From assembly GCF_050433125.1 (NCBI RefSeq), contig NZ_JBNPXV010000001.1, positions 434,001 to 498,000 on the forward strand: a DNA stretch of 64,000 nt, in the 5' to 3' direction. Origin of the DNA: Roseimarinus sediminis. Its GTDB lineage: Bacteria > Bacteroidota > Bacteroidia > Bacteroidales > Prolixibacteraceae. Made by a program: the position numbers and the translations under genes. This document shows, piece after piece, positions 18,052 through 25,802 of the stretch (within the stretch, counting starts at the first letter, position 1; the number at the start of each line of letters is the position of its first letter). The notes beneath the pieces are model-generated. The model ran no database searches, had not been told where the DNA came from, and worked only from the letters and a program-made list of their open reading frames with translations.

Positions 18052-18073
18052 GTTGAATTGAATAGAACAAATG

Positions 18074-18113
18074 ACGATCGCATTTTGAAGTGTCACGATG
18101 CGATCGTTTTTTT
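18074..18113 (+). terminator. Rho-independent terminator of the nrfHA operon
   Basis: A perfect 10-bp stem (ACGATCGCAT at 18074-18083 with ATGCGATCGT at 18098-18107) has a 14-nt loop and runs directly into a T tract. It begins 22 nt after the porin stop codon. Confidence 0.85.
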
Positions 18114-18242
18114 ATGTTTTCGTTTTTCGTTGGCAGCAACAAACAGGATGCGATGGAAGTCAGACGGAAAACTTACAGCCTCCTTCTCAGTTGCTTTTTC
18201 ACATAAAATCCTTATAGTTACCCGATTATTTTTAAAAAAGCG

Positions 18243-18273
18243 TTTGTTTTTACAAAAAAAGAAAATACTTTTG
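18243..18273 (+). promoter_or_regulatory. Bacteroidota-type sigma-ABfr promoter for rplM-rpsI
   Basis: TTTG (18243-18246), a 19-nt spacer and TACTTTTG (18266-18273) match the Bacteroidota housekeeping consensus exactly. Transcription should begin near 18280. That leaves an untranslated leader of about 165 nt before the GTG start of L13. Confidence 0.78.
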
Positions 18274-18279
18274 CAGTCC

Positions 18280-18445
18280 CGATTAATTAACGTTCCTGCG
18301 GTGTGGTAATTTGTTGATTGTGAACAACAAAACAAAAGTTACTAACAGGTTGATTCTTAGCAGCCTGCTTAGCAGCAGATTACAGGCGACACACCCTAAT
18401 AAAGCAGGGCGAATTATTGTTGGATTTTTAAAACTTGAAATTCAA
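18280..18445 (+). ncRNA. Candidate structured 5' leader of rplM (L13 autoregulatory element)
   Basis: The leader has a hairpin TTGTTG/CAACAA (18311-18316 with 18325-18330) and a long-range pair GGTGTG/CACACC (18300-18305 with 18390-18395). It also has two mutually exclusive partners for GCCTG (18363-18367): CAGGC at 18383-18387, or AAGCAGG at 18402-18408 pairing with CCTGCTT. Alternative pairing just before the ribosome-binding region is how ribosomal protein leaders often work. L13 leaders are known in other phyla. Assignment here is inference from these pairings only. Confidence 0.4.
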
Positions 18446-18901
18446 GTGGATACATTAAGTTACAAAACCGTATCAGCCAATAAGGCCACTGTAAACAAAG
18501 AGTGGGTTGTTGTAGATGCTGAAGGACAAATACTGGGTCGTATGGCCAGTCAGATCGCTATGATCCTGAGAGGGAAGAAAAAAGCAAGTTATACCCCTCA
18601 TGTTGATTGTGGAGACAATGTGATTGTGATCAATGCTGAAAAAGTAGTTTTAAGCGGCAATAAGCTTTCTCAGAAGCAGTATGTTCGTCACTCGGGCTAT
18701 CCGGGCGGACAAACTTTTCAAACTCCTGAGGACATTCTGAAAAAGTATCCTGAGCGTTTGGTAGAGAAAGCGGTAAAAGGCATGTTGCCTAAAAGCCGTT
18801 TAGGACGCGAACTTTTCAGAAATCTGAAAGTTGTTGTTGGCCCCGAGCACAAATACGAGGCACAAAAACCCAAAGTTATTGACTTAAACAGCATTAAATA
18901 A
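18446..18901 (+). CDS. rplM: 50S ribosomal protein L13
   Basis: The product has 151 residues, the usual length for Bacteroidota L13. It starts (M)DTLSYKTVSANKATVNKEW and contains WVVVDAEGQILGRMAS, YTPHVDCGDNVIVINA and the signature GMLPKSRLGRELFRNLKV. The start is GTG at 18446: the family begins exactly here, and the longer open frame up to 18311 is leader RNA. The L13 stop overlaps the rpsI start by one base (TAATG), so the two are translationally coupled. L13 is an early assembly protein of the large subunit. Confidence 0.97.
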   Translation: MDTLSYKTVSANKATVNKEWVVVDAEGQILGRMASQIAMILRGKKKASYTPHVDCGDNVIVINAEKVVLSGNKLSQKQYVRHSGYPGGQTFQTPEDILKKYPERLVEKAVKGMLPKSRLGRELFRNLKVVVGPEHKYEAQKPKVIDLNSIK

Positions 18902-19287
18902 TGGAAGTAATCAACGCATTAGGTAGAAGAAAAACTGCAATTGCCCGTATTTACATGCGCGAAGGCAGTGGTAAAATCACAATTAACGACCGCGATCTGG
19001 AAAATTATTTTCCACAGAAAACTTTGCAGTATGTGGTACTTCAACCATTTAACCTGCTCAATGTTGCCGGACAGTACGATGTGAAGGTGAATCTTGACGG
19101 TGGTGGTTTGAACGGACAGGCAGAAGCCCTTCGTTTGGCAATTGCCCGTGCCATGGTAAAGATTAATGCCGAAAACAAACCTGAACTGAAAAAAGCTGGT
19201 TTCATGACCCGTGACCCACGCGAAGTGGAACGTAAAAAACCAGGACAACCAAAAGCACGCAAGCGCTTCCAGTTCTCGAAACGTTAA
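18901..19287 (+). CDS. rpsI: 30S ribosomal protein S9
   Basis: The 128-residue product starts MEVINALGRRKTAIARIYM and ends with the conserved KARKRFQFSKR tail that reaches the P-site tRNA. GGGLNGQAEALRLAIARAM and RDPREVERKKPGQPKARK are the S9 signatures. It overlaps the rplM stop by one base. The pair L13-S9 followed by S2-EF-Ts is the usual Bacteroidota gene order. Confidence 0.98.
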   Translation: MEVINALGRRKTAIARIYMREGSGKITINDRDLENYFPQKTLQYVVLQPFNLLNVAGQYDVKVNLDGGGLNGQAEALRLAIARAMVKINAENKPELKKAGFMTRDPREVERKKPGQPKARKRFQFSKR

Positions 19288-19337
19288 TATTATTTGTAAA
19301 ACCATATTTTGTTTAGTATCTAAATTCACGCGATTTC

Positions 19338-19354
19338 TGTTTCATTTTGAAACA
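19338..19354 (+). other. Short hairpin in the rpsI-rpsB intergenic region
   Basis: TGTTTC and GAAACA form a 6-bp stem with a 5-nt loop. A further CTG/CAG pair is possible across a small bulge. It lies about 50 nt before the rpsB start in a 118-nt gap. It could belong to an S2 autoregulatory leader, but one small stem is weak evidence. Confidence 0.25.
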
Positions 19355-19405
19355 AACAGGACTACCCGTGGATTGATATTACAGAATGTAAACAAACATT
19401 GAATT

Positions 19406-20233
19406 ATGCCTAAAGTACAATTCGAAGAGTTATTGCAAGCAGGTGTACACTTTGGACACCTCAAAAGGAAGTGGAATCCCCACATGGCTCCATACATCTT
19501 CATGGAGAAAAACGGCATCCATATTATCGACCTTCAGAAAACGGCGGTTAAAATGGATGAAGCTGCTCACGCCCTGAAGCAGATTGCCAAATCGGGCCGT
19601 AAGATATTGTTCGTAGCCACAAAAAAACAAGCCAAAACAATCGTTTCTGACCTTGTAAGTGGAGTGAACATGCCCTATGTAACCGAGCGCTGGCCAGGTG
19701 GTATGTTAACCAACTTCCCAACCATTCGTAAAGCGGTTAAGAAAATGACCTCGATCGATAAGTTAGCAAAAGATCCAAGCAACTGGAATAACTTGTCGAA
19801 ACGTGAAAAACTGCAGATTACCCGTCAAAGGGCTAAACTGGAAAAGGTACTTGGATCGATTGCCGATCTGACCCGTCTTCCTGCTGCATTGTTCATCGTT
19901 GACGTAATGAAGGAGAAAATCGCAGTTCGCGAAGCTCAGCGCCTGGGTATCCCCGTGTTTGCCATGGTTGATACCAACTCTGATCCAAACGGTCTCGATT
20001 TTGTGATTCCTGCCAACGACGATGCTTCTGATTCGATTAAACTGATTGTAGGCGAAATGTGCGAAGCCATCCGCGAAGGACTGGGTGAACGTAAAGCCGA
20101 AAAGGACAAAGAATCCGCTGACAAGAAAGAGTCAAAACCTAAAGCGAAAAGATCGGCTGCCAAAAAGGCTGAAAAAGTTGAAAAAACTGAAGATGCTGCC
20201 GACGAAGTAAGCGAAAAGGAAGACAAAGAGTAA
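19406..20233 (+). CDS. rpsB: 30S ribosomal protein S2
   Basis: The 275-residue product starts MPKVQFEELLQAGVHFGHLK, with KRKWNPHMAPYIFMEKNGIH and PVFAMVDTNSDPNGLDFVIPANDDA as S2 signatures. The last 45 or so residues form a Lys/Glu/Ala-rich, probably disordered tail (KESKPKAKRSAAKKAEK) common in Bacteroidota S2. tsf follows after 32 nt. S2 often regulates rpsB-tsf expression by feedback. Confidence 0.98.
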   Translation: MPKVQFEELLQAGVHFGHLKRKWNPHMAPYIFMEKNGIHIIDLQKTAVKMDEAAHALKQIAKSGRKILFVATKKQAKTIVSDLVSGVNMPYVTERWPGGMLTNFPTIRKAVKKMTSIDKLAKDPSNWNNLSKREKLQITRQRAKLEKVLGSIADLTRLPAALFIVDVMKEKIAVREAQRLGIPVFAMVDTNSDPNGLDFVIPANDDASDSIKLIVGEMCEAIREGLGERKAEKDKESADKKESKPKAKRSAAKKAEKVEKTEDAADEVSEKEDKE

Positions 20234-20265
20234 TTTATTGATTCACCGATTAAAACTATAATAGA

Positions 20266-21087
20266 ATGTCTATTTCTGCTTCAGATGTAATGAAGTTGCG
20301 CAAAGCAACAGGTGCCGGTATGATGGACTGTAAAAACGCCCTTACCGAATCCAACGGTGATTTTGACGCTGCTGTTCAGATTATCCGTGAAAAAGGAAAA
20401 GCAATCGCCAATAAACGTGCCGACCGTGAGGCCAGCGAAGGTGTTGTATTGGGTAAAGTGGCCGGAAACAAAGCCGGTATCATTGTACTCAACTGCGAAA
20501 CCGACTTCGTTGCCAAAAATGATGGCTTCGTTGAACTGGCTGGCAAAATGCTTGATACGGCATTGGCTTCAAGTGCTACCACCCTTGATGAAGTGAAAGA
20601 ACTCACCATCGATGGTCGTACGATTGCTGATCACGTAATCGAACAAACTGGTATCATTGGAGAAAAGCTCGAACTGAGTTACTTCAAAACCATCGAAGCT
20701 GAATCGGTTGTTGCCTACATTCACCCCGGTAATAAACTGTCGACCATTGTTGGTTTTAACCAGCATGGGGTTGATACGCAGGTAGCCAAGGACGTAGCCA
20801 TGCAGGTTGCTGCCATGAATCCTGTAGCTGTAGCCAAGGACGATGTACCCGCCGATGTTGTTGAGAAAGAACTCGAAATTGCCAAGGAAAAATTCCGTCA
20901 GGAAGGAAAACCTGAAGACATGCTCGACAAAATTGCACAAGGTGCCCTGAATAAATTCTTCAAGGAAAGCACCCTGCTGAACCAGGCCTTCGTGAAAGAT
21001 AACAAGTTAACCATTGAACAATACCTTAAAGGTGTTGATAAGGGCTTAACAGTTACTGCTTTCGATCGTTACGGTCTGACAGACTAA
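20266..21087 (+). CDS. tsf: Translation elongation factor Ts
   Basis: The 273-residue product is the nucleotide exchange factor of EF-Tu. It has the N-terminal UBA-like domain with VMKLRKATGAGMMDCKNAL, then the TDFVAKN signature (CETDFVAKNDGF) that contacts the EF-Tu G domain, then the dimerisation/core domain with GKPEDMLDKIAQGALNKFFKE. Length and motifs are normal. It is the last gene of rpsB-tsf and is followed by a strong terminator. Confidence 0.98.
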   Translation: MSISASDVMKLRKATGAGMMDCKNALTESNGDFDAAVQIIREKGKAIANKRADREASEGVVLGKVAGNKAGIIVLNCETDFVAKNDGFVELAGKMLDTALASSATTLDEVKELTIDGRTIADHVIEQTGIIGEKLELSYFKTIEAESVVAYIHPGNKLSTIVGFNQHGVDTQVAKDVAMQVAAMNPVAVAKDDVPADVVEKELEIAKEKFRQEGKPEDMLDKIAQGALNKFFKESTLLNQAFVKDNKLTIEQYLKGVDKGLTVTAFDRYGLTD

Positions 21088-21110
21088 GCAATACCTATCA
21101 GCTAAATAGC

Positions 21111-21142
21111 AAACGCCTGGACGCAACGTTCAGGCGTTTTTT
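21111..21142 (+). terminator. Rho-independent terminator after tsf
   Basis: The stem AAACGCCTG/CAGGCGTTT (21111-21119 with 21131-21139) ends in a T run. It is located 24 nt after the tsf stop. Confidence 0.88.
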
Positions 21143-21229
21143 AATTCGCTTCAGTAGCATAGGAAGAAAGGACAGCGATTTGACTTATTCTTCTTCATGA
21201 TTAATCTTTATCTTCGTAAAAAAATTCAA

Positions 21230-21631
21230 ATGCAGGGACGAGCGAGCTTCAAAAAAGAGGAAAGACTGTGCAGCAAAATAACGATCGATCGAATATTTGC
21301 TGAAGGCATCCCACTTTTTGTGTTTCCATTCAGACTGCTTTATCTACCGCTCGAGAAAAGTTCCGATTCGCCAGCAAAAGTACTCTTTTCGGTACCTAAG
21401 AAGAAGTTTAAAAGTGCGGTACAGCGCAACCTGCTTAGAAGAAGAATGCGGGAAGCCTACCGGCTTAACAAAAATGCGCTCCTGGAGCAGCTTTCTGAAC
21501 AGGGAATGGCCCTTGCTCTCGTTATTATTTACACCGACAGGAAAGCCTGCAGTTATGCAAAAATTGAAAAGCAGTTAATCAAACTTTTAGCACTCCTTCA
21601 GGATAAAGTGGAAGTTAAAAAATCAGTTTAA
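21230..21631 (+). CDS. rnpA: Ribonuclease P protein component
   Basis: The 133-residue product is the basic protein subunit that helps the RNase P RNA cleave the 5' leader from pre-tRNA. It starts MQGRASFKKEERLCSKITID and contains LFSVPKKKFKSAVQRN and RNLLRRRMREAYR, the RNR signature helix. ATG 21197 would add 11 residues; ATG 21230 places the conserved KKEERLCSK near the N terminus as in relatives. Its 3' end overlaps the convergent TonB receptor gene by 17 bp. No rpmH, dnaA, hemD or yidD is adjacent. Confidence 0.93.
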   Translation: MQGRASFKKEERLCSKITIDRIFAEGIPLFVFPFRLLYLPLEKSSDSPAKVLFSVPKKKFKSAVQRNLLRRRMREAYRLNKNALLEQLSEQGMALALVIIYTDRKACSYAKIEKQLIKLLALLQDKVEVKKSV

Positions 21632-24224
21632 AAAACAATACCGGAGTAAAAGGAACCGCTTCGGTATACAGACTGATTGCACCCAGCTCCCTGCTGATGG
21701 TAATTTTTCGAAGGTTGTCGTGTTTGAGGTTATGGGTGTCGAGTAAATTGAGCACCGAAATTCCGCTTTCACCTTTAACAGAACTGTTGCCGAATTGATA
21801 GGTCAGTGCAGCATCGACGCGGTGGTAATCGATCGAAGTATCGTCGAAGGCCTGCTCTATCAAATGTATGCCCGAGCCGTAAACATAGTTGGCCGAGAAG
21901 AAAAACTGACGGTAATTGAATAAGGCCGAAAGCTTCACTTCGTGGTTTTGATTGTGCGGAGCAGGCGTGTATTCGGGCAAAGCCATTTGTGGAGCAGCAA
22001 GTCGTTCAAGCGCAGTGCTCAGGGTGTAGCTGGCCCACACAGAGTGCTTCCCAATTTCCTTTTTAATGTAGGTGTCGATCCCAAAGGCTTTTGCATCGCC
22101 CCTGTAAAGGATCACCTGACCTTTGGTTCTTTCCTGTTCAGCAGGTATTTGTACCCTCCTGCTCAGCTTTTCCGTTTTTTTGTGGTAGGCTTCGATATTG
22201 AAAGTGAAACCGTTGGAATGGTAGCTGAGGCCACTGATAATATGTTGCGATTGTAAGGCTGGAAGTTGCTTATTGGCAGTTACCCAGAGGTAGGTATAGT
22301 TTAATTCGCGGTCGACATTGCCCATCAGGTACATGTACTGATTAAAGAGCCCCCACGAAGCATTGATTTTAAATTGCTTATTCAACTCATATTTCAAACT
22401 TACACGAGGTTCAGCCAGCAACTGCTTTCTGTTCAGTAAATAGCTGGTTCTTAATCCGGCATTGAGGCTAAGTTGTTCACTCAGTGGAAACTGATCGTTA
22501 AGGTAGACATAGGGACTAAAATCGGCGTACTGATTGCTTGTATCGATGGAAACAACATTGTTGTATGAAGTGACATCACCAATAAAACTTTGATTGAAAA
22601 AGAAGCCCGTGCCTGTTTCCAGTTGGTGACCTTTTCCTGTCGGAATCAGATGTTCTATTCTCAATAAATGTTCACTGGCATCGTTGCTGTATCCTTTTTG
22701 TCCGTTACTGTATGAAGTTCCGTTGCTTAAATTATCGATGGCCGTAAGCTCGCTGGTCGATTTTGAATAGGCCGAGGAGGATAGCGTGGCACGGGTAATT
22801 GCGCCGTTGGACCATGTTCTGTGATAATACATCGACCCACCATTTTGCCGGTTGTCTTCAGTGGCTTCGTACATCACTTCAAGCGGAACACTTTCATCTC
22901 TCCCCAATCGGCCCCTGGTGCTTCGTGTAAGGCTTGCATCAGCATCCAGACCAAAGTAATCGCCTCCTGCATACAGACTAATGTAAAACAGATCGTTGTT
23001 GCTCAATTGCAAGGTGTATTTCAGGTTGGCATCCCTGAACTGGTAATCGTTGGGATATACATTGATGTCGGGGGCGGTGCCGAATCGTGTATTTCCTTTT
23101 CCATCGCTGTTTAAAACCGGACGGGTGGGTGCAAAAATGTTGAAATCGTCGGAGTTGTAAAGCTTGTAATAGGTTTGCCGGTAGGCAAATATTAAGGATG
23201 ATCGGCCAAATAGCGGGATCTCTGCCATTCCGTTCAGGGTCGTATTGTTGATGTTGAAGCTAAAAACAGGACGGGAGAAATCACCATTCTTTCCGCTTAA
23301 CAATATAAGTCCTCCGACCCTGTTTCCATAGCGAGCATCGTAACCACCCTTATGTATCTCAATATTTTTAACAAGAAAGGGATTGACCACACTGATGTTA
23401 TCATTAAAATTTTTCAAACCAAACAGGGTAAAGCCGTCAAAGCTTACCTGACTTTGACCTTCATAGCTACCCCAAATCAGTAAATCGGAAGCTTGTTCGC
23501 CGGCTGCCTGAATTCCCGGCATCAGGCGCAGCAGGTTGAAAACAGAATTGTCGCCCTGGCCCGGCAAAAATCCGGCAATGGAAGTATTCAATTTCATCTT
23601 TCCCGGCCGATCGCCCGGGAGGGTGGCTCTTTCAACTGTATTTTGCAGGATGGTAATTTCGGGCAGATTGTGCTGCGAAGGACTTAGTTCAAATTGCTTG
23701 TCGATACTGGCGTAAAGCAGGGTGTCGAAGATAAAATAACCCAGATGAGAAATTTGTAAGCGAAAAATGCTGTCGGCCGTCGCCGTATAGTTGAAGGCGC
23801 CCATTACATCGGAAACCATCGCCTGATTGTTGATAATGATATGGGAATAGGGAAGGGGTTCCCTACTGCCCCTTTCAACAATCTGCCCCGAAAACCTGAA
23901 TGGAGGAGGTGTTTCTTGCTTCGCTTTTTTATTGGGAACAATGATCAGTACCTCACCCGACTGCTGGATCTGAAAGGGCAATTGGTGCAGTATGGCCTTT
24001 AATGCGTCTTTTTTATTGGTATAGCTGCCATGCAGACTGATCGTAAATCCTGCAAGCGCATTTTCATTAAAGGAGAGTTGAAATCCATAACTGTCGCGCA
24101 GTTCGTGAAGCAATTCATTGAGAGCTTGCTGATCCGCTTCAATGATGATCGCCTGATTTTGTGCCAATACCGTAAACTGGAAAAAGGCCAGGACTGCAAC
24201 TATCAATAGGACGTTTCTGATCAT
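21615..24224 (-). CDS. TonB-dependent receptor with N-terminal STN domain (FecA-type signalling transducer)
   Basis: The 869-residue product has a signal peptide (1-21), then a secretin/TonB short N-terminal (STN) domain (about 25-97, IIIEADQQALNELLHELRDS), then a carboxypeptidase-regulatory-like domain (about 107-190, SGQIVERGSREPLPYSHIII), a plug (about 205-320, NTSIAGFLPGQGDNSVF; GYDARYGNRVGGLI) and a beta-barrel ending FTPVLFFKLIF. The STN domain touches FecR in the periplasm when substrate binds. Its start overlaps the fecR-like stop (ATGA), so it belongs to the sigma-fecR-receptor operon. The substrate is not evident. It is not SusC-like and has no SusD partner. Confidence 0.92.
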   Translation of the reverse strand: MIRNVLLIVAVLAFFQFTVLAQNQAIIIEADQQALNELLHELRDSYGFQLSFNENALAGFTISLHGSYTNKKDALKAILHQLPFQIQQSGEVLIIVPNKKAKQETPPPFRFSGQIVERGSREPLPYSHIIINNQAMVSDVMGAFNYTATADSIFRLQISHLGYFIFDTLLYASIDKQFELSPSQHNLPEITILQNTVERATLPGDRPGKMKLNTSIAGFLPGQGDNSVFNLLRLMPGIQAAGEQASDLLIWGSYEGQSQVSFDGFTLFGLKNFNDNISVVNPFLVKNIEIHKGGYDARYGNRVGGLILLSGKNGDFSRPVFSFNINNTTLNGMAEIPLFGRSSLIFAYRQTYYKLYNSDDFNIFAPTRPVLNSDGKGNTRFGTAPDINVYPNDYQFRDANLKYTLQLSNNDLFYISLYAGGDYFGLDADASLTRSTRGRLGRDESVPLEVMYEATEDNRQNGGSMYYHRTWSNGAITRATLSSSAYSKSTSELTAIDNLSNGTSYSNGQKGYSNDASEHLLRIEHLIPTGKGHQLETGTGFFFNQSFIGDVTSYNNVVSIDTSNQYADFSPYVYLNDQFPLSEQLSLNAGLRTSYLLNRKQLLAEPRVSLKYELNKQFKINASWGLFNQYMYLMGNVDRELNYTYLWVTANKQLPALQSQHIISGLSYHSNGFTFNIEAYHKKTEKLSRRVQIPAEQERTKGQVILYRGDAKAFGIDTYIKKEIGKHSVWASYTLSTALERLAAPQMALPEYTPAPHNQNHEVKLSALFNYRQFFFSANYVYGSGIHLIEQAFDDTSIDYHRVDAALTYQFGNSSVKGESGISVLNLLDTHNLKHDNLRKITISRELGAISLYTEAVPFTPVLFFKLIF

Positions 24225-25081
24225 TCTTCTCCTGGTAAAATCAGGTATTCATTTGCAGATTGCTTTTCGTATTTTAGTCCCATGGCGGGACAGATGTATG
24301 CCAGCACCGCTTCAATGTTTTGCTCTTTGTTGAAATTACCGGTATAGCGGGCAGCATGTTGAACGGTTGTTTTAATACTTACATCGTATTGTCTTTCGAG
24401 TTCGCGAAAGACTTCATTGAGCGGGCTTGCATTAAAAAGAAAGATTTGTTGTTTCCATGAAATTTCAGGATAGGTATCAATCTGATGCTGTACATTAATT
24501 GTACCTCCAGGGCCAATTTCGGCCATGCTTCCGGGTTTTAAAACAGCATCGTGGCTGCTTTTCGAGCTGACTTTCACACTTCCGCTAAGACATACCACCC
24601 TGTAGCTTGTTTCCCTCGAAAAAATGTTAAAACTGGTCCCCAGTACTTCGGTTTGCCCCATGGTTGAACGTACAGTAAATTTTCTTCCTTTTTCGACCTC
24701 AAAAAGGGCTTCGCCTTCAAATTCGATGCTCCGGTCAAAACGCCACCAGTAGGGATGGAAATGCAGTTCGGAGGCGGCATTCAAATGTACGGTGGAGCCG
24801 TCGGGGAGCATGGCCATCTGATGCACGCCCGCCGGGGTACTGATGCTTGTTGAATAAAAACGCATAAAGAGAAGGCTGCCCGAAATAAGCAGCATTAGAA
24901 TGGCAGCTGCAGCCATAAGCGGGCGGAAAACATGTGAAAGCACTTTCCTGCTTTTGGTTTCAACGAGTTGTCCTTCGATGGTAGCCCAAACATTTTCAGC
25001 GCTTTTTTTCCATACAAAACGCCCACCGCTTAAGAAGTGATAAGCCGGAGGTGTTGTTCTATGTTGATCGTTTGTTTTCAC
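24221..25081 (-). CDS. FecR family anti-sigma factor
   Basis: The 286-residue product has a cytoplasmic N-terminal segment (1-50), one membrane span (about 53-75, MAAAAILMLLISGSLLFM), a periplasmic FecR domain (about 82-175, with LPDGSTVHLNAASEL and GEALFEVEKG) and a C-terminal DUF4974-type domain (about 212-282). It holds the ECF sigma factor inactive and receives the signal from the receptor STN domain. The GTG start overlaps the sigma stop (GTGA), and the stop overlaps the receptor start (ATGA), giving tight coupling of all three. The N-terminal anti-sigma segment is short. Confidence 0.92.
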   Translation of the reverse strand: MKTNDQHRTTPPAYHFLSGGRFVWKKSAENVWATIEGQLVETKSRKVLSHVFRPLMAAAAILMLLISGSLLFMRFYSTSISTPAGVHQMAMLPDGSTVHLNAASELHFHPYWWRFDRSIEFEGEALFEVEKGRKFTVRSTMGQTEVLGTSFNIFSRETSYRVVCLSGSVKVSSKSSHDAVLKPGSMAEIGPGGTINVQHQIDTYPEISWKQQIFLFNASPLNEVFRELERQYDVSIKTTVQHAARYTGNFNKEQNIEAVLAYICPAMGLKYEKQSANEYLILPGEE

Positions 25082-25656
25082 TTTGTTTTCTTTATTTCTG
25101 CCCTATACTTAAAGCCTGTTATGAACCATAAAATTAGTGTGCTGCTGTATTTTCTGAGGGCATGTTTCATGTGGTCGAGGGCCTGACTCATTCTCTTTTC
25201 AACGGCTTTGACGCTTAAGTCGAGGCGTTCGGCAATCTCTTTGTATTTCAATTCATCGATGCGGCTCATTAAAAATACCACTCTTTGTTTTTCGGGCAAG
25301 TTATTTAAAGCTGTTTCATAAGCTGATTTTAATTCTTCATAACTTATGTCGTCGTATGGAGTCTGACTTTGCTCCTGTACTTCATAATTCTTAAAAAAGT
25401 TGAAGGCCACCTTATCTTTTCTGTAACTGGAAATAAAGAGATCGTTGGCAATTTTAAAAAGCAGGCCCTTCACTCTTTTGGGATCGATGTCGTTTTGTTT
25501 TTCCCAGATCCGAATGAAAGTATCCTGGGCTATGTCGGTCGATAAATCTTCGTTGCCCGAGCGGTAAAAAACATAACGGCGAACTTCCTCAAAATAGGTG
25601 TCGAACAGGGTTTTAAAGGCTTGCTTTTCCAAAATGTTGTCTTTCGGTTTACCCAA
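25078..25656 (-). CDS. ECF RNA polymerase sigma-70 factor (FecI/Bacteroidetes type)
   Basis: The product has about 192 residues. Region 2 (about 10-80) has FKTLFDTYFEEVRRYVFYRS and DIAQDTFIRIWEKQ for -10 recognition and core binding. Region 4 (about 105-165) has LPEKQRVVFLMSRIDELKYKEIAERLDLSVKAVEKRM with the helix-turn-helix. Spacing and length match the Bacteroidota FecI-like group. No ATG exists at the N terminus. TTG 25656 is the longest start, and TTG 25632 is the alternative. The first one overlaps a good -7 box (TATCTTTG), which would favour the later start if that promoter is used. It heads a three-gene operon with fecR and a TonB receptor. Confidence 0.93.
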   Translation of the reverse strand: MGKPKDNILEKQAFKTLFDTYFEEVRRYVFYRSGNEDLSTDIAQDTFIRIWEKQNDIDPKRVKGLLFKIANDLFISSYRKDKVAFNFFKNYEVQEQSQTPYDDISYEELKSAYETALNNLPEKQRVVFLMSRIDELKYKEIAERLDLSVKAVEKRMSQALDHMKHALRKYSSTLILWFITGFKYRAEIKKTK

Positions 25657-25754
25657 AGATAAATGAAAGTTTTCAGTTTTTGTTCAGTTTTATTCTCCCT
25701 GTTTGATCGGGCTTGCTGCATCAAATGGATGAAAGGCTTCAACGAAAGGCCATA

Positions 25755-25800
25755 AAAGGAGAAAATACTGCATGTCGCTGATTACTGACATGCAGTTTCT
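25755..25800 (-). terminator. Terminator of the orphan lipoprotein gene
   Basis: A 9-bp perfect stem CTGCATGTC/GACATGCAG (25768-25776 with 25787-25795) has a 10-nt loop. On the minus strand it is followed by a T-rich stretch. It starts just after the stop codon at 25803 and separates the lipoprotein from the ECF sigma operon. Confidence 0.65.
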
Positions 25801-25802
25801 TT

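Noticed and set aside
18311..18445. N-terminal extension of L13
   Set aside because: L13 family proteins begin at DTLSYKT; the extension is leader RNA with pairing segments.
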